The notes under the pieces were generated by a model. It saw nothing but the letters and a program-made list of their open reading frames with translations, had not been told where the DNA came from and did not search any database. A stretch of 64,000 nucleotides of DNA. Source: Taeniopygia guttata (lineage: Eukaryota; Chordata; Aves; Passeriformes; Estrildidae). Position numbers and translations under genes: made by a program. Location of the stretch: contig NC_133043.1 in assembly GCF_048771995.1 (NCBI RefSeq), forward strand, positions 8,388,501-8,452,500, given 5' to 3'. How positions within the stretch are numbered: position 1 is the stretch's first letter; every line of letters begins with the position of its first letter. This document shows positions 43,801 through 58,800 of this stretch, piece by piece.

Positions 43801-46800
43801 TAGGTATTTTTAACTCAATTTCAATACAAATAAGTGATAATTACACACTTGACATGTTATGTGCATTCACTAAGTTAAATGGAACAGATGATTGCCAACT
43901 GCTAAGATACTATTTAAATATCTTCTCAGAACCCCAGCAAAGGATTTATTATGTTTATGGAAAAATATATTTTATAAATAAATTATTTAAATGCACTTAC
44001 GAATTTCCTGCAATTTTTGGTTTTTTATTTGTATAAATACACAGTCAAGATAAACATAACTAATTTCTTCTGAAACAGCAATTTCTCCTTTCCTTACAAA
44101 AACTGGGACAAACAGCCAGCCTCAACCTAATTAAGAGCAGAGATGGCTTCTGATGTCTTTTATTACAGTAATTGTAAAAGCTGTTAAAGCCAAACAAGCA
44201 GCAATAGCAAGCATGGAAACATGGGCTTGGGCTGTGCAAACAAGGGATGCAGTTACACAGATAAGTGCATGCAGAAAGAGCTTACACAAGCATGTAATCA
44301 TTTTATTAGGTTAAGCTGAATAGTAAAGATTAAAGTGTATCTCAGATTTTAAGAGGCATTTATGTCTAGCATCAATAGAGAGAATTAATAGTTACTGTTA
44401 CAAACAGAAATGAGCAGAACTGGTGTCCCTGTAGCCTGGAGGCCAAACAGTTTTATTTCTCAAGGTAATCTCGTGTCTTGATAATAAAATGGATTTGTCT
44501 GCTAAATTCCCTGTTCTTCCTGATACAGCTGAAGCTCCAAAGTAATTTCTCTTTCTTCAGTCCCTCATGCAAGAGAAAGACCCTCGAGGAGGGGAAGGAG
44601 CGAAGGGGACAAAACTGAAACACTGACTTTTTGGCAAGTCCACACTGCAGAACTGGTGCAGAGTGTCAAACAGAAGAAAAAGTTCCAATGGTCCAGGCCT
44701 GCTCTAGGGCTTCCAGAAGCCAATCTGGCCCACAAGCAGTCCCAAGGGCAAACTGCAGTCTAAACTAAACTAAGCTGAGGACCCAGCTCTGAGTTTTACA
44801 TGAAATCTCAGCAAAGCACTGCTTTGCTGGTGTTGGAAAAGACAGAGCTCTTTTCCCTGAAAGGCATCATCAGAGCAAGGCAATTAACCTATGTGCCCCT
44901 TTTCCCCAGCCTAGAAACAAGGGAAGAAGAGGAAATTGCTCCCTTGTTCATGAGATATTAACTGACTTTTGGTAAAACAGCTTCTAGTCCCGTTGCTGTT
45001 CTCATGGGAAGAAGGGATACATGGCAGCAGTGAAATAACACATTGAAATTAAAGCAAACTGAAAAAAAAATACTTACATGGCACAGACAGGCATGTACAT
45101 GGGACACACAGACTGTGCATTTACCTAATGATCCATGAGAAGCTGATGTCCCCAGGAACGTGTTTTCTGACTGGCTTAAGTGTCCCTGGGGCTGATGGAG
45201 GAAATGCGATGAGAGGCTGACCGGTGGAGAAGGAGAGGCGGAGTGAAAGGAGGCAGAGCTTCCAAGGGACCCGGGGATATTTACAGGAGCAGAACTTTGC
45301 AGCAAACTCCCACCTGGACAAAGAACACACAGAGAGGATGGCTATGTATGACCATGAGGTGTGGGCACAGGCAGGAGTTCAGAGCAGAAGGTGTCAGGTT
45401 CCCTTTCTCCTCCCTGAACCCCTCGGGATTCCCTCCACTTCTCCTGAGGTCTCATTCCCCTCTCAGCCTTTAAGAGGAGCACTGAAGCTGCCATCCCATG
45501 ACCCACATAGGTTAAAACCCTCCACAATTCAATGTATTACTCTTTCAGTGGCCAAGGAACAGAAGGTTTTCTGAGCATAGCTCAGTCCCTGTCAGTCTAG
45601 AGAAGATTAATTTGGTATCTGGTAAAATACTTTGTCACGAAAAATTCACTTCTAAAACATGTGCTTCTGCCTTTATACTTCCAAACAACCTGTAGTGAGA
45701 AGACTACAATGATCTCAACCACTAAAACCACTGACTGGTTGTAATTACACATACCTGAGTGCCTGAATCTATCAATAATAAAAAACCCCAACTAAACAAA
45801 AGCCTAACCACAAAAGACATCAACTTCCCTTACACCAGAGGTTCTTCTGCCTGCCACTCACAGATTTAGGGAGATCCCAGCCCTACTCTGTCCTCATCTA
45901 TGTCCCTCCTTAGAAGGTCACCAGGTAACACCCAGGCCTGAGGTGAAGAGAGGGAGAAGGGGAGGATCCCTAAGGCACTGCAGGTGGGGAGCAGCAGCAG
46001 CAGGGCTGGCAGCAGACAGGAACAATAAACCTCCAACAGGCTCTAATCTTTGGCAGAGAAGTGGAAGTGATACTCTTTCCACAGGTCTTTTCCTACCTCA
46101 ATAGAGCTCCAGGCAGTGCAGTTCCCTTGGAAACCTTCAGACAACCAGTTAAATCCTGCTCAAACAGCTGCTTTACACAGCAAGGGTAGCCAGAAACTAC
46201 AACCACTTCCAAAAAAGTTATGAGACATTTCTTTTTTTCCCTGGACACCCATCAGAGACAGGTAGAAGAGGCCTTAGCCTACCTCCATATATCAAAATGA
46301 GACAGACATTACAGGAACAAAATCAGCAGACCGTGATGACACTCTGACAGATGGATGGCATTACCAGGTCACTAAGTTTCCTGTTACAGCTAGGGAGAGT
46401 TTGCTGCTTAAGATGCAAATTGTTATAATTTGGCCTGATTTGAAATGCATCAGATGCCTTCTGGAGTCCACTTACACATTCAAAAAAAAAAAAAAAAAAA
46501 GAGAAAAAAAAACAAAAAAAAAAAAAAGGGAAAAAAAATCAGGCAAGTCCCATTCAGTCTCAAGAAACATCCCTAAGACAGCTGGGCCCAATGGCAACAG
46601 CTCAGCTCTGCTAGTCAGTAAGGGCAAGCTCTCACTTCAAAGATGCTCAGGGGTTGCCAGAGTTTGTTGTAATTGCTGTTTTAACCAATGTAATTTTGGG
46701 ACTGGTTTTAGAGCTTGGTTGGGCTGGCTCCACTGAGGTGACTGGGCAACACTGCTTGGCAGAAGATAAAGAAAGCTCTGTTGCTTTCATGTACCTATCA

Positions 46801-49800
46801 TGATGCCACTCGTGTGGGGCACTGTGCTGCTGTCAAATGTCTTCTCCAGGGCAGCCACTCCGAATTCATTCAGGTCCAGGTCATCCAAGGCAGACTCTGC
46901 CAGACACAGAGGTACCAATTATGTTATAAAGGACCAACAACTTCAAGAGATAGGGTGGCCCAAAGAGCCTACATGCAGAGGAGCCTGTGCTCGCTACCTC
47001 TCAGGGCCCTACTCTCCATCCTGCTCTCAGATGGTTTGGCAGAAGTGTCATGGGCAGCTTTTCAGTTCAGGTTCTTTAACCCGACCTGTTTCTTTTTGTC
47101 TTAAAAGTATTCCCAAATGGTATATGAAAACAACAATCGGATTAATTAACAGCAGATCCCATAAGTCTTCCCCAAACTGCTCTTTTAAGTCTGTCCCTTA
47201 TGTACAGGAACACTGGCTTATGGCATGTCTGGGTCTGGTTTGTGCTTTGTCCCTGCTTTCCCGAAAAGCCACTTGGAAAAGAAATACCAGGAGAAGGGAA
47301 CACTTGAAAAACATCTCTGAGGTTCTCATATTTGGTAAAATAAAGCTTACTAATGCCTGAAACTGTTCTATCTATTTGAACATGCCTCATCACTAATGAT
47401 GATCAATATAATTCCATCCCACACATGCCCACTCATTTCTATTATTATTTTTAACAAATTAGTGAGATCACCTCAGAAACGTTACATTTAATTAAAAAAA
47501 GGAAAAAAAAAAAGAAAAAAAAGGAAGAAGAAAAACAGGTGACCAAAAAGCCTGTACCTAGCTAAGAGTGACTCCACTCTCTGGACTCTCCTGTTTCCCT
47601 TTCTCTTACAGCCTCTGTCCTACACTCTACAAAGGGCAAAGTCCTTACAATCTACCTGATGGTAGCTCTGGCTATAAAATTGTCATTTAGAACTGAGGGG
47701 TGTAACTGTGGAAAATGCCCCTGTGATTTCCTGCCTAGTCCAAGACCTCTTTGTCACTTTGACAAAGCTAAAACTAAAGCCCTTTTACACCATGGACATT
47801 CTGAGTGAGCGGCTCAGAGGCCTTCAGTTGGTCCCGTGGGTGAATTTCATCCAAAATGACCTGCAGGAAACATCAGATGTGTCACAGTCACAGAACAAGC
47901 TTCAAGAATCTGCCAGCACTGACAGACACGGAAAACTGGAGGTCACTGGAACACCCACGTTATTCCAAGTCTCATACCTGGAGATCCATGGCTGAGGAAG
48001 CCCTATTTTCATAAGTGAAAAAGGCAAAGTTACCTATGACAGACTCAACGGTGTCACTGGTTGGATAGAAGGGAAGGGCATTGGCATTCATGCCTGGAAT
48101 GCTGCTGGTGCCGGCGGGGCTCGGGGGGGTTGCAGCCAGACTGGAGGTGATACTAGAGGAGATGCTGGATGTCAGTGGGCTCCCCACTGGGAGAATGCCC
48201 AGGATGTCCTGAAACAAAAGTGTGGAAAGCAAAAGAGGTAGGAAATAAAACAACTTTACAGAACCCCTTCAGAAATGTGCAGGAAGGAGCCAAATGCCAG
48301 CAGCAAACCTGTTTCCTGCCTGCTTCCAACCTGACAGATGGCTATTGCTACCACTGGGCTGGGGGTGGGGAGAGATTAACAGCTTTTCTTTAATTTCTGT
48401 CGACTGTTCTCCATTCTATGTCCCCCCAACCCCCCAGTATTCTAAACATCTTTCAGGCTGCCCCAGAATTAACTCCTGTGACCCACAGGTTGCATGCAAT
48501 CACATCCATGGGCCACACAATCACCCACTCAGATTTAGTTCAGCACACGACTTAGAACCTGATATTAAATTCCCTTTGCCAAATCCTTGAACTTAGATGA
48601 CTCTAGAGATCCATTCCAGCTCAATTTTCTGTAATTTGAAGACTCTCTCCTGCACAATCCAGACTCTACCCTGAATTCACTCAGGTCTAACTACTCACAA
48701 ATAACACCTCCAGCAACTCATCCCATCTTCATAAAGTAATCCCTCCAGCTGAGCATCCCTAATGGTGTCTGGACTGTTAGTTACTCCCTGCAGAGATGTC
48801 TGGATCCACAGATTTCTCTGTGGTGCTGGAAGCCCTGAGCTGGTTCAGAGCCCTGCCAGCCGTTCCGTACCTGTTTGGGCTGTAACAAAGGTTGCTCCTG
48901 GCTCCTGTGTTCCAGGGAGTGAGACTTCATTTTTGCTTGCTGAAGTAAAGAAACAAAACAAAAGATAAGCAGAGGGATTATTTAGCAAAATTAAAAATGT
49001 CTGGCTGCTGGCTTTGGAGAAGCCATGGGAAACACAGTCCACTCCTCTCTTGGGCTGCTCAAGGCACTGGAGAATTTGGGGAGAGGAAAAGCACAGCAAA
49101 CTAAACATTCCAAGAAATTTGCTTTCTCTATAGCAAGATATCACTCCTAGAGTTATGCAGAGACTTGTCACAGTGACACTTGCCTTTAATGCTGCTGTAA
49201 GACCCCTGCTAGCACAAAGCACATTCTAAGAACCAAGATCAAAACCAAATTATTTTTGCCTTGCTATAACTAACTCATCAGCCTTACTGCATCTAAGACC
49301 CAGAAAGGGCCAGAAATGGTGGGAGGCACACTGCATTGTTAAATTATGCAAATATTTTTCAGTTTGGGGATAATAAAAGTATGTAGATTATATTTTTCCT
49401 CAAACTTTTCCCACTCCCAGCTAAGACTGCCAAGTAAACAGTGATAACGAACCAATTTTCAAGGCAACACCACCAAACTAACTTTACAAAAAATCCTCCC
49501 CTCATCCATTAATGTAAGAGCTCAAAGGTAGAACACATAAGTGAGGCCAAGGCTGTGTTGAACTGCAAAACTGCATGAATACCTATACACATTTGGAATC
49601 CTACTATCCAGGCTAAAAATTCAGCTTAAGGTCCTTCCAGCATTATATCTTTAATGAATATCAACTCTCTTGCCTTGCAACATCAGTCAGTTCTGCTGGA
49701 TTCAGTTGGGAAGTGGCCTCAGGAGCCTGTCAGTCTGGCTGCAGGCCTTGCTCCCTTCCTCCCATGCTGTGACATGCCACAGGGAGATCAATCCCAACCT

Positions 49801-52800
49801 CTGGGCACAGAGAGGCAGCAAAAAAGTGTTGGGAGTCAACCCTGCTTGTTTACTCACTCCCCAAACCCCCCAGTGTGAAACACAGACACATTCCAGCCAT
49901 AAAGCAAGCATGATTTTTATCCCAAATCTAGGCAGGCATCATCTCTGCAGGAAACTGAGGCATGATGTGCCACAGCAGCACATGAGGCACCACCCTGGGT
50001 GAAGTGATAGCCCTTGACTTCTTGGCTGAACAGTCTCATGACACAGATAAACGAGTGCTGGAGAGGGGTGACGTAACCAGACAGGCAAAAGAGCAGTGCA
50101 AGAATTCCTCCCTTGGTTTTATTCATTAAATCATTTTCTCTGCTCAGCTCAATGCCCGTGGGCAGACAGAGAGGTCAAAGCTGGCAGACAGGCAGCTGGG
50201 AGATGGACATGAAGATCCTTCTGCAGTGTTCTCTCACTTCCCTGAGCATGTTCATGACACAGGAGCCCATGATGGGCTGGCTCTCCTCCGTGTGCGAGAG
50301 CTGTGCTCTGTGAGTGTCTGATAAAGCTGCTGCTGCATTACCCAGCACAGCCCTGCCCTGTCTGACACTCAGCTGAACACAAAATGTGCAATCTCAGACG
50401 TCAGCAGCTGAGGGGAGGGCACACACACAGCCTTGCCCCCACTGACAGGCTTCCTGCCAGCGTGGGGAGCTGCCTCTGTTGCAGTTAAGTCTTACTGGAA
50501 GTGCTTTTTTTTCTTTAAGGAGGAGAAAAGTGAACATATTTCCAAGTTAGCCTCAATTCCCAATGCCTGGAATTCACACAATGCAAGGGAAAAATAGAGC
50601 AAGCAAAATGTCACCACTAAGCCAGTCTCCTTTAGCTCTGAATAACATTAGAAAGGGCACACATTGAGACAAACACTCAAAGGACAGGCTGAAATTCTCC
50701 AGCTCACTCTGTTGCAGTCAGGGAAGAGAACAAGGGACATAAATTATGAGTGAAACTAAATGTTTTCTGACCAGCATGGAACAAACCTACTGTGCTGTGT
50801 GTCAAGACTTGGGAACACCTCCTGGTCGTGGCATTCAAGTCTTTCCAGTGCAGCCAGCATTTTTCCAGCTTGCTAAATCTTTTGGGACTTGGGAAAAGTA
50901 TTTTTAGCTTTAACTGCTGGCTCAGCCTTACCATAAACTATGTGGAATCTATTAAGACTGAAGGTGTGTTTTTCATTCTAATAAGTAAGAAACTATTTGT
51001 ACCAATTCTACAGGGGAAAAATGACAAGGCCATTGCAGAACTGAGCCAGAGTGTCTCCTCTGATGTTTTCACACAGGAGCTGACAAAGTTAAATGCCTCA
51101 TTATTGATCTAATTTACAGGAAATTTGAGAATCTCTGGTGCCCACTGCAGCCAAAGGGAATTACAATAGAATTTAAAAAGTAAGAAATTATAGATTAAAG
51201 TAAAATTAAATCAGGACACTTATGAGACACCTAATCTTGTCTGTAGAAGCCTAGCATAAGGCAACTGTGATTACTTCTGTCTATACCTTAATAGCTATTT
51301 ATTCCTATTTAACACAGGTTTTGCTTAATCAAAGCCACAAAATTGAGCAGTTACATGAATACACTAACTTTGTAGCACAGATCTGACTTCAGATACAAAT
51401 GCTCATCATCTGGTCCTCCTTTTACAACTCCTATTCATACTCCATCCCCTTTCTCCTTGGCTTAGGCTTGCTGCCCATTTTCTCCAAAGCAGGGCCTCCT
51501 TGGCACCCTGCCTCTGCTGGCAGCAGACAGGGGTTCTCTCAGTCCTTCAGCTTTGGGTTCACTCCTCCTTTGCAGCAGAGGCCACAGAGAACGAGGACAT
51601 GTTTTTCCTTTTGTTTCTAAACAACTGTTACAAGCTGCTGTGCCTGCAAGAAGTGCCAAGATCACAGCATGCTCTGCTCTTTACCCCCAAAGACGTGTTG
51701 CATCAATTTGCAGTTTCCTAAGGCACATCCCCCTTAGGCCAGACAAAGGGAGCATTGATAAGAGAGCATACATGCATACAGCTTAATCTGGATTTGTCAC
51801 TGCATCATTTTAATTAGACTAAACAGTGCTCAGGACTGGCTCTACTGCAAAGCTTGGCCATATTTTCCCAAAGCCATAAAAATAAATAAAACCCATGGAG
51901 TCTGCTTCTAAATTCAACTATTTTATGCAAGACCTTGTCTGGACAGGATATTTCCACAGTTTTCTCACAGCAGTACAGGCTCATTAAGACTGACTTCTTT
52001 AATGTCACAGACCAAAGTGAAAACACAGTCAGGCTGAAAGCAGCACTTCTTGTCCTCTCTGTTCTCAGGCAACAGAGACCTGGCATTCTTACTCCTTTTT
52101 ATACTCTGGTCCAAAAGAACTTGTAGGAGATACTTTTGCAGGCACCTCCTTGTACAAGTAACTATTCCCTTCCCCCTAAATCAAGATACAATTACCAACA
52201 CAGTGAGAATTAAAAACTGAAATAAAAACCCAAGCTCTAGGTTGGGCTCAGGTTGGAAAGGGTGGTGCAGAGAAACTATTAATTGTAACACCAAGAAAGG
52301 AAATTCACAGCAAGAACTGACTGTAGAAAAGCTCATGTGTGGCAAAAGAGATGGAAGAGATTGTCCCAGGCCTAGGGAGCAGCATGAATAAGGCACAATA
52401 CCAAGAACAAGACTGAGGAAGCAGCAAGGCAAGACTAGGATATCCAAAAGGGATAAGAGAGAATGTCATTAAGAGATGTGGGCTGGGTAATATTCAGAGG
52501 GTTCTTCAAATAAGAATGAGGAATTCTAATTTAATACAGAAGCTACAGGAGAGAGTCAAGGGTCAGAATGATACAGCCACAGAAACAAGAGACAACTAAC
52601 ATGACATCTTTAATACACCAGAGGAATGGTGAACAGAGGACAAACCAAGTCATGGAGACCAAGGTAAGAGTCTGGAGTGGAAAGACAGAAGGAAGGCTGA
52701 GTTTCCATGAGACAATGGAGCAAAAGACACAGCAACTCCTGGCAAGGACCTGAACATGGATAAAGAAAGAGCAAGAAGTGATGTGGGAAGCTACCCAGGG

Positions 52801-55800
52801 TCAACACAAGACAGAAGTTGGGAGGGGTTAGGAAAACAAGCAGCAGCTCGACTTCTACAAACTGCGTGTGTGATGGCAGCAAGGGAGACAAGACCAGATG
52901 TGAGATGAAAGAGGCTGGAAGGGAGACTGAAAGCAAGAGCAGAGATCCAGAAACTGCTCTTATGAGAACAGTGTTTTCCCACTTTTGTTCCATCAGAAAC
53001 AAAACCCCATTCAAGCTAGACTGGGCAATTTTTTGTTCTTTTTCATCCCCCCAGCTCTTCCAGCCAATATTCCCCACTAACCTGGCATTTGAAACTCTTC
53101 AAATACTCGGCCCCAACCTGATCTTCTCGCTCAAACCCCGGTGCTTTCTTGTAGCTGCCAGCTGCTGTGACTGAGTCTGGAGGAAAACCAATGGTCTCCA
53201 AGCTGTGGGGCTTCCCAATGGCACCAGGAGGAGACCCACATATATTAGATGGGCTTCCAAGACTGCTGTTCCTACAAAGAATCTAACAGAGGGAACAAGT
53301 GTCAGGAAAGTACAGCCAGACAGCAGGAATTGCTCAAAGAGAGGCATCCATGGAAGTGCTCAATCACATCACTGTTTGTAGATTGATCACACTGACAGCC
53401 AACACAACCATACAAGCTTCCAGTAAACACTCATTAAAAAAACAGGAAAAAGCTCCACTGAACTTACACAGTCCCACAATTATGGTTTTATTGTTGTTAC
53501 TTTGGAGTGCAGTCTTGGAAAATCTGACCTACAACTCTAGTGACATTTATTCTTTCTGAGGCCTCAGAGGTGACTGATGAGGTTCCCAACATGACCATAA
53601 CACTCTTCTCCCTTTCCTTAGGCTACAGTGGCTCCTGCCTGACTCTGGGTAGTGGTGTGGAACCTGGAAAGGTGCTGTGGCAGTCACAACAATCAGGCAT
53701 ATCTGAGCTATATGTAATATGGTATTTTTTGCTTTCCAGTTGGAAATCTCCAAAATTTAATGCAGACACAAGTCAGGTATCAACAGCTGCATTAAATAAA
53801 AACCCAATGATTTCCAACACTTCCATTCTTTGGACTAATACCAGGGATCACAATCACATGCAACAAGGCTAGTTTTGCACTGTAGATGAAGCCACAGACA
53901 GCAGCAAAGGAAGTTGAGTTTTAGAGAATGTGTCCACCTGGATGAACACAAATATCCCATTTCTCTGGGACAAGGAATTATTTGCCTCCATTGGCAAGCA
54001 CATTGTGCTTCAGACATCACAGATTCAAATGTGGCACAGTCTGGGCTGGCATCAGGGGAAAAAAAAAAAAAAGGAGCAGCCTACAATGTTTTTATTTTAT
54101 TTTTATACAGACATTCTGCTGTCCACGCTTCCCTACAGTCACAAAGATAACTACTCACTGTGGTGGAGGTGGGGCTAGTTGGCAGAGTTCCTGATTTATT
54201 CCACACCTACAGTACAAATACAAAACAGAACAGGCCACGTGAGGCTGGCTGCTACAGGGACCTTTTTCTCTGATTAATTCATCATGTAAAATGATCACCA
54301 GCAAAGCCATATTTGTTTGCAAGCTACATGCAGATGCCCTGTGGAGTGATGAAGTCATAGACAGACATGTGCTGCCATTTGGCACATATCCAAGGATTAG
54401 GAAAGACTGTTTAAAAAAGAGCTTGAGATAGACAAGACCTAAACAGCCTAAAAGTAGGAGATATCTTCAACTGTCCTGCAGTTTACAGAGAATTTAAATG
54501 ATACCTTCATAAGATGAAGGGGTTTTGGTTTATATTGCTTTCCAGTGTTATTTAATAAGAGACAATATTATGTCCCTTTTCAGGATCTGTTTGGAATTCT
54601 ACCCGCAATCCAATTCAGGACAGCTATGAACTGCTAGGTTGGCTCAAACACAGCTTCCCTCCTCAAAGAGAGGGAATAAAATAAAGCAGAGGTCCTAGGT
54701 GAGTTCACCTCAAGTCTGATCAGTTTCAAATGAGTTAAATTCATGTCTTGTACCTTCTCAAAGTTTCAGCCAACCATTTGAAAAGGTTACACACCTTATC
54801 AAGTGCAGTACACAGAGGAAAGACTTAACAAAAAAAAAAAAAAAGAAAGAAAAAGCTAAGTAAAAATGTGGTCTAGCATTCCATGGGTTTCTAATCTGAC
54901 TCTGACTATCTGTTCAGCACTTAGACATCTTCTTTCTTGTATGGACAACTAACTACCAACAATCTGAAACATATCCCAGAGTTTAGCTGTCTCCAGAAGT
55001 ACAAGACGGAGGGAACTAAGGACATCCTGTAATGCACCATGCAATATGCACAGGCTAAGGCTCTGAGATTACATATGTAAACAAACTCAATTGTAGTTAT
55101 GTACTTTAGAGGCTGTTGGCTCACAGACTTTAATTATAGGTCTTGGAAGCTAAGCCCAATGTGTACCTCCAAACAGGAAAGAGCTGGACTGCATGTGCGG
55201 ATGTATTCCACTTTCCTGAAAGTACATCAACAAACCCTGCACAGAAAGGAAGGCCTGGAAATTTTATAGGTGAGAGGACAATACTAAAGCCACTGAATGT
55301 ATGTGCAAAAAAAAAAAAAATCACGGAGCTCAGAACTAGAAGAAAAATCTCATATCCTCTTGGCTTTTGGATACTTTTCTTGGGAGAAAGAACAGACTCA
55401 GAGAAACACAAATTTACACAATATGGACCAGGCTACTCCACAGGGCTACATACATTGCTAAGGTCTGGGGCATGTGGACTGGAAGGGCTGACTGGAACAG
55501 AGTCCCCAGCTGCTGAGGGCATGTACATCACAGGAGCTGTCTGGGTGGGGCTGGACACGGCTGAGGATTGCTGCAAATCTTCACTGAGCGCCGGCTCTGT
55601 GGGAGACAAAGCACAGGAACACCCTCAAAGCTCAGCCACTGCCACAGAGCACAAAACATTTAGGAACAAGAATACCCAGATATTCCTGAGAGAAAAAATA
55701 CCCCACAAGCACCTACTTAAAAATGTAGAAGTAAGAAGAAACCTTATTTGGCTTGTTTGCTTATCTAATATTCCTCACATTTTTACTGTCATCACATACA

Positions 55801-58800
55801 CACTGTGCTGCTCTTTAGACCATTAACGCTGCTCCAGAATTATCGTCTCTGGATGAATTGTGTGTTACTCATTCAGCTCTCTTGAACTAAGCAGAGTTTC
55901 CTTCTTTGCCTGGCACAGAGTTGATGGGTGCATTATAATTAGCTGAGGGAGTTAAAGTTTCCATCTGTGCTCAGTACAAATCGTTACAAAAAAAAAAAAG
56001 TGACCCTGGTTTGGAAGGTAGAGATGCTGTAGATTTGTAGGATTTACATCTAACACTCAACATCTTCACAAAAAACTATAGAACTGACACTACATCTATA
56101 TTTAAATATCCTCAAAATGCTGGTTTCCTGCTATTAATCAGAAAAACTCAGGCTAAGAGTAGACATAATAAATGGATTCCTGTTATTTTAATTGCATTAG
56201 GCCTGTCCTTGTTGACCTTTGTAGGAAGGACTAAAAGATATAAATCCATATGACAGCACAAGAAATTACCAAGTTGTAATGACCTACATGCCACAGAAGG
56301 TTACTCTAAGTAATATAATATCAAGTGTAGTAATCTTATTAGGGGTAGGGCATCCCTAAACAAAAATACTATATTATATCCAAGGAAGTTTGCTAAACAC
56401 TGTTGCTTTATCAAGATTTCATTTTCTAAAGCTGGCTGGATCCCACTGTGTAACTGCATGGCTGTGTTTTGGGCCATTACAGCCCACAGCTCCAGCTATA
56501 ATTACTGCTTGTCAACAAGGCTTCCTATAAGAGGAACAGCACAACCTGTAGGGAATTTACTCTCCTCATTCCCTGTCAAAGGCAGCAATTACTAATTCCC
56601 TCATTTACAAAGGATAATCAAATAACAGAGATTTTCTCAAGGCCATGTAGTGAGTCAGTATCAGAATAAATCTAGTGAATAACCTGCTCTGATCATTGCA
56701 AATTCAGCAGTGAGAGTGCAGAGCAGCAACAGAGGAAGAGCCCTAGGACAGGAACTAACCATTATTTATGAATATTAGGACCACCTGCAGGTAGAACTTC
56801 CACAACCAAAACTGTATCACTAGTTTATAGTTGATTAAAGTGAGGATTGAAATAATGCCCTATAAGTCAGGGAGCTATTGAGAAAAGAGGATTTGAGATA
56901 AAGCAGTAAAAAAAAAAAAAACCAAAACAAAACATATTTTTCTTCTCCAACCTGATTTAAAGACTGAGAGTTTAAGTAAAATTTCATAAACAGTAAAATA
57001 GCTTTCTTTAAAAAAAATGGATCAATAAATTATCTATAATCAGGAATTTTATCTTCAGCTTTTTAAGATATGACACTTGGCAATTTAGCTAGGTACAGTT
57101 CATCCATGTACAGAAGAGAAGCAGCTTTCTCCACTTCCATCCTCCTGAACTGACACCCAGAGAACTGAGCAGGAGAGAGGGAACAAAGGGAGATCCTTCA
57201 AGAGACAGAGCAGGGAGACCTAAAGGCTGAGTCCTACAGGCCACCTACTGCCTCCAGCTCTGCCAACACCTCCCACATCAGCACAGTTTTACAGAAATCA
57301 AAGTTAACCCTTCACAGGAGCTCTGATTTTGCAGCTCTGCATTTTAACCCTCTTGGTCAGAAGCTTTCCACAACTCAAACATCCAGGAAAGATGAGAGAA
57401 GTAGTGCACGTACGTTCTACGTGTGCAAAGGCACAGAAGGGTCCTCGGGGACAGCTGCCAGACTGCTGCATATCATTGCATTTGGTGGATTTGTAGATCT
57501 AAGGATGGGGAAAAAAACAAACAAAACAAAAGAAAACACCAAACAGAAATGAACAGAAAGTAACAGTGACCACCCGGTACAGAAGTACTATGAAGAAATT
57601 TGACAGCAAGGTAGGGACACAGATAAGAAGTGCAAAGGCCAGCAGAGCTCAGGGTGACCATTTCAGTGCTTTGCTTCAAAGAAAGGAAAACCCATTATAG
57701 CTCTGGAAACACCAAAATATGCCCATGACAGCTAGAGCTCACCCAGAGACCAACCCACCACACACCAGCTCACCCAAAGGTCACCATCTGCCATGAAGTC
57801 CCTCAGACTCACTGGAAGCTCCATGGACATTACAAATGGCAAAAGGTAGGAATCAGCTGACAGATGACAGCACAGAAAGTTGCAGCCACATGTTTGCAAG
57901 GAAAATAACAAACCATTGACAAGGACTGTAGCAAATGGATTATTCCCTTTCCCCCCAGTTTGACAGGCGGTGACAATGGTTACTGTGCAGATACGGGCCC
58001 CACAAAGCTTTTCAACACTGTAATATGAAGCAGACTACGAAAAGGTCTTAATTACACTTTCTGTAAGGATATGGAATGCTCTGGGCATGCTCATGGCTAA
58101 GAGCTTGGTGGTGTTTAGTGCTATCAACACGAACCACAAACTCTTAGTCAAGGAAACAGATGCTGTTTGCTCACATGCAGACCCACACTGTGCTTTCCAA
58201 AGGACCCCCATACCTGACACTGCTCCTCTATTTGAGTTTTCCCCCACTTTTCTTACCTTCTCCCATACAGTCTATTCTGTCAAGCAGCTGAATTGCAATT
58301 TACTCCCAACATGCAGCTTCTCTGCATCCCAGGACCAAGCAGCCCACATCCTCTCCCACCTAGCACAGTGATTTACTTTGTAAGACTGGAATGCTTTTGC
58401 TTTTCTAAGTGGAGTGAGGAGGTTCCTGTACCTCTGGATGGAACTGCTGCTCTGTGCGAGTGTGGCAGTACTGGCAGGAGTCTCCATTTTCACACTTACT
58501 GGGATCTCCCCACTCGTCCCCGTGCTTCACACTGGGACACGGCGAAGATCTGTGGAAAAAGGAAGCAGCAGAAGGAATCAGACTCACAGGTGCGCTCTGG
58601 GCTTTGATTACTTTGGGCAGGTGGAGGGAGGTGATTCTCCCTCTCTGATCCACTCCTGGAGGACTGCATCCAGCTCTGGGTCCCCCAGCATCACAAGGAT
58701 GTGGACCTGCTGGAGCAAGTCCAGAGAGAGCCAAAAAGGTGCTCTGAGGGTCCCTCTGCTCTGAAGCCAGGCTGGGAACACTGGGGGTGCTCAGCCTGGA

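Noticed and set aside
52200-52780. Purine-rich stretch in the large UNK intron considered as an old mobile element or extra exon
   Set aside because: There is no family match, no clear ends, and no splice-compatible open frame.
53283-55453. A hidden UNK microexon needed to fix the phase between the exons at 55454 and 53271
   Set aside because: Moving the acceptor 11 bases upstream to the AG before ATTCTTTGTAG restores the frame and gives ILCRNSS, matching the human LLCRNSS. No microexon is needed.
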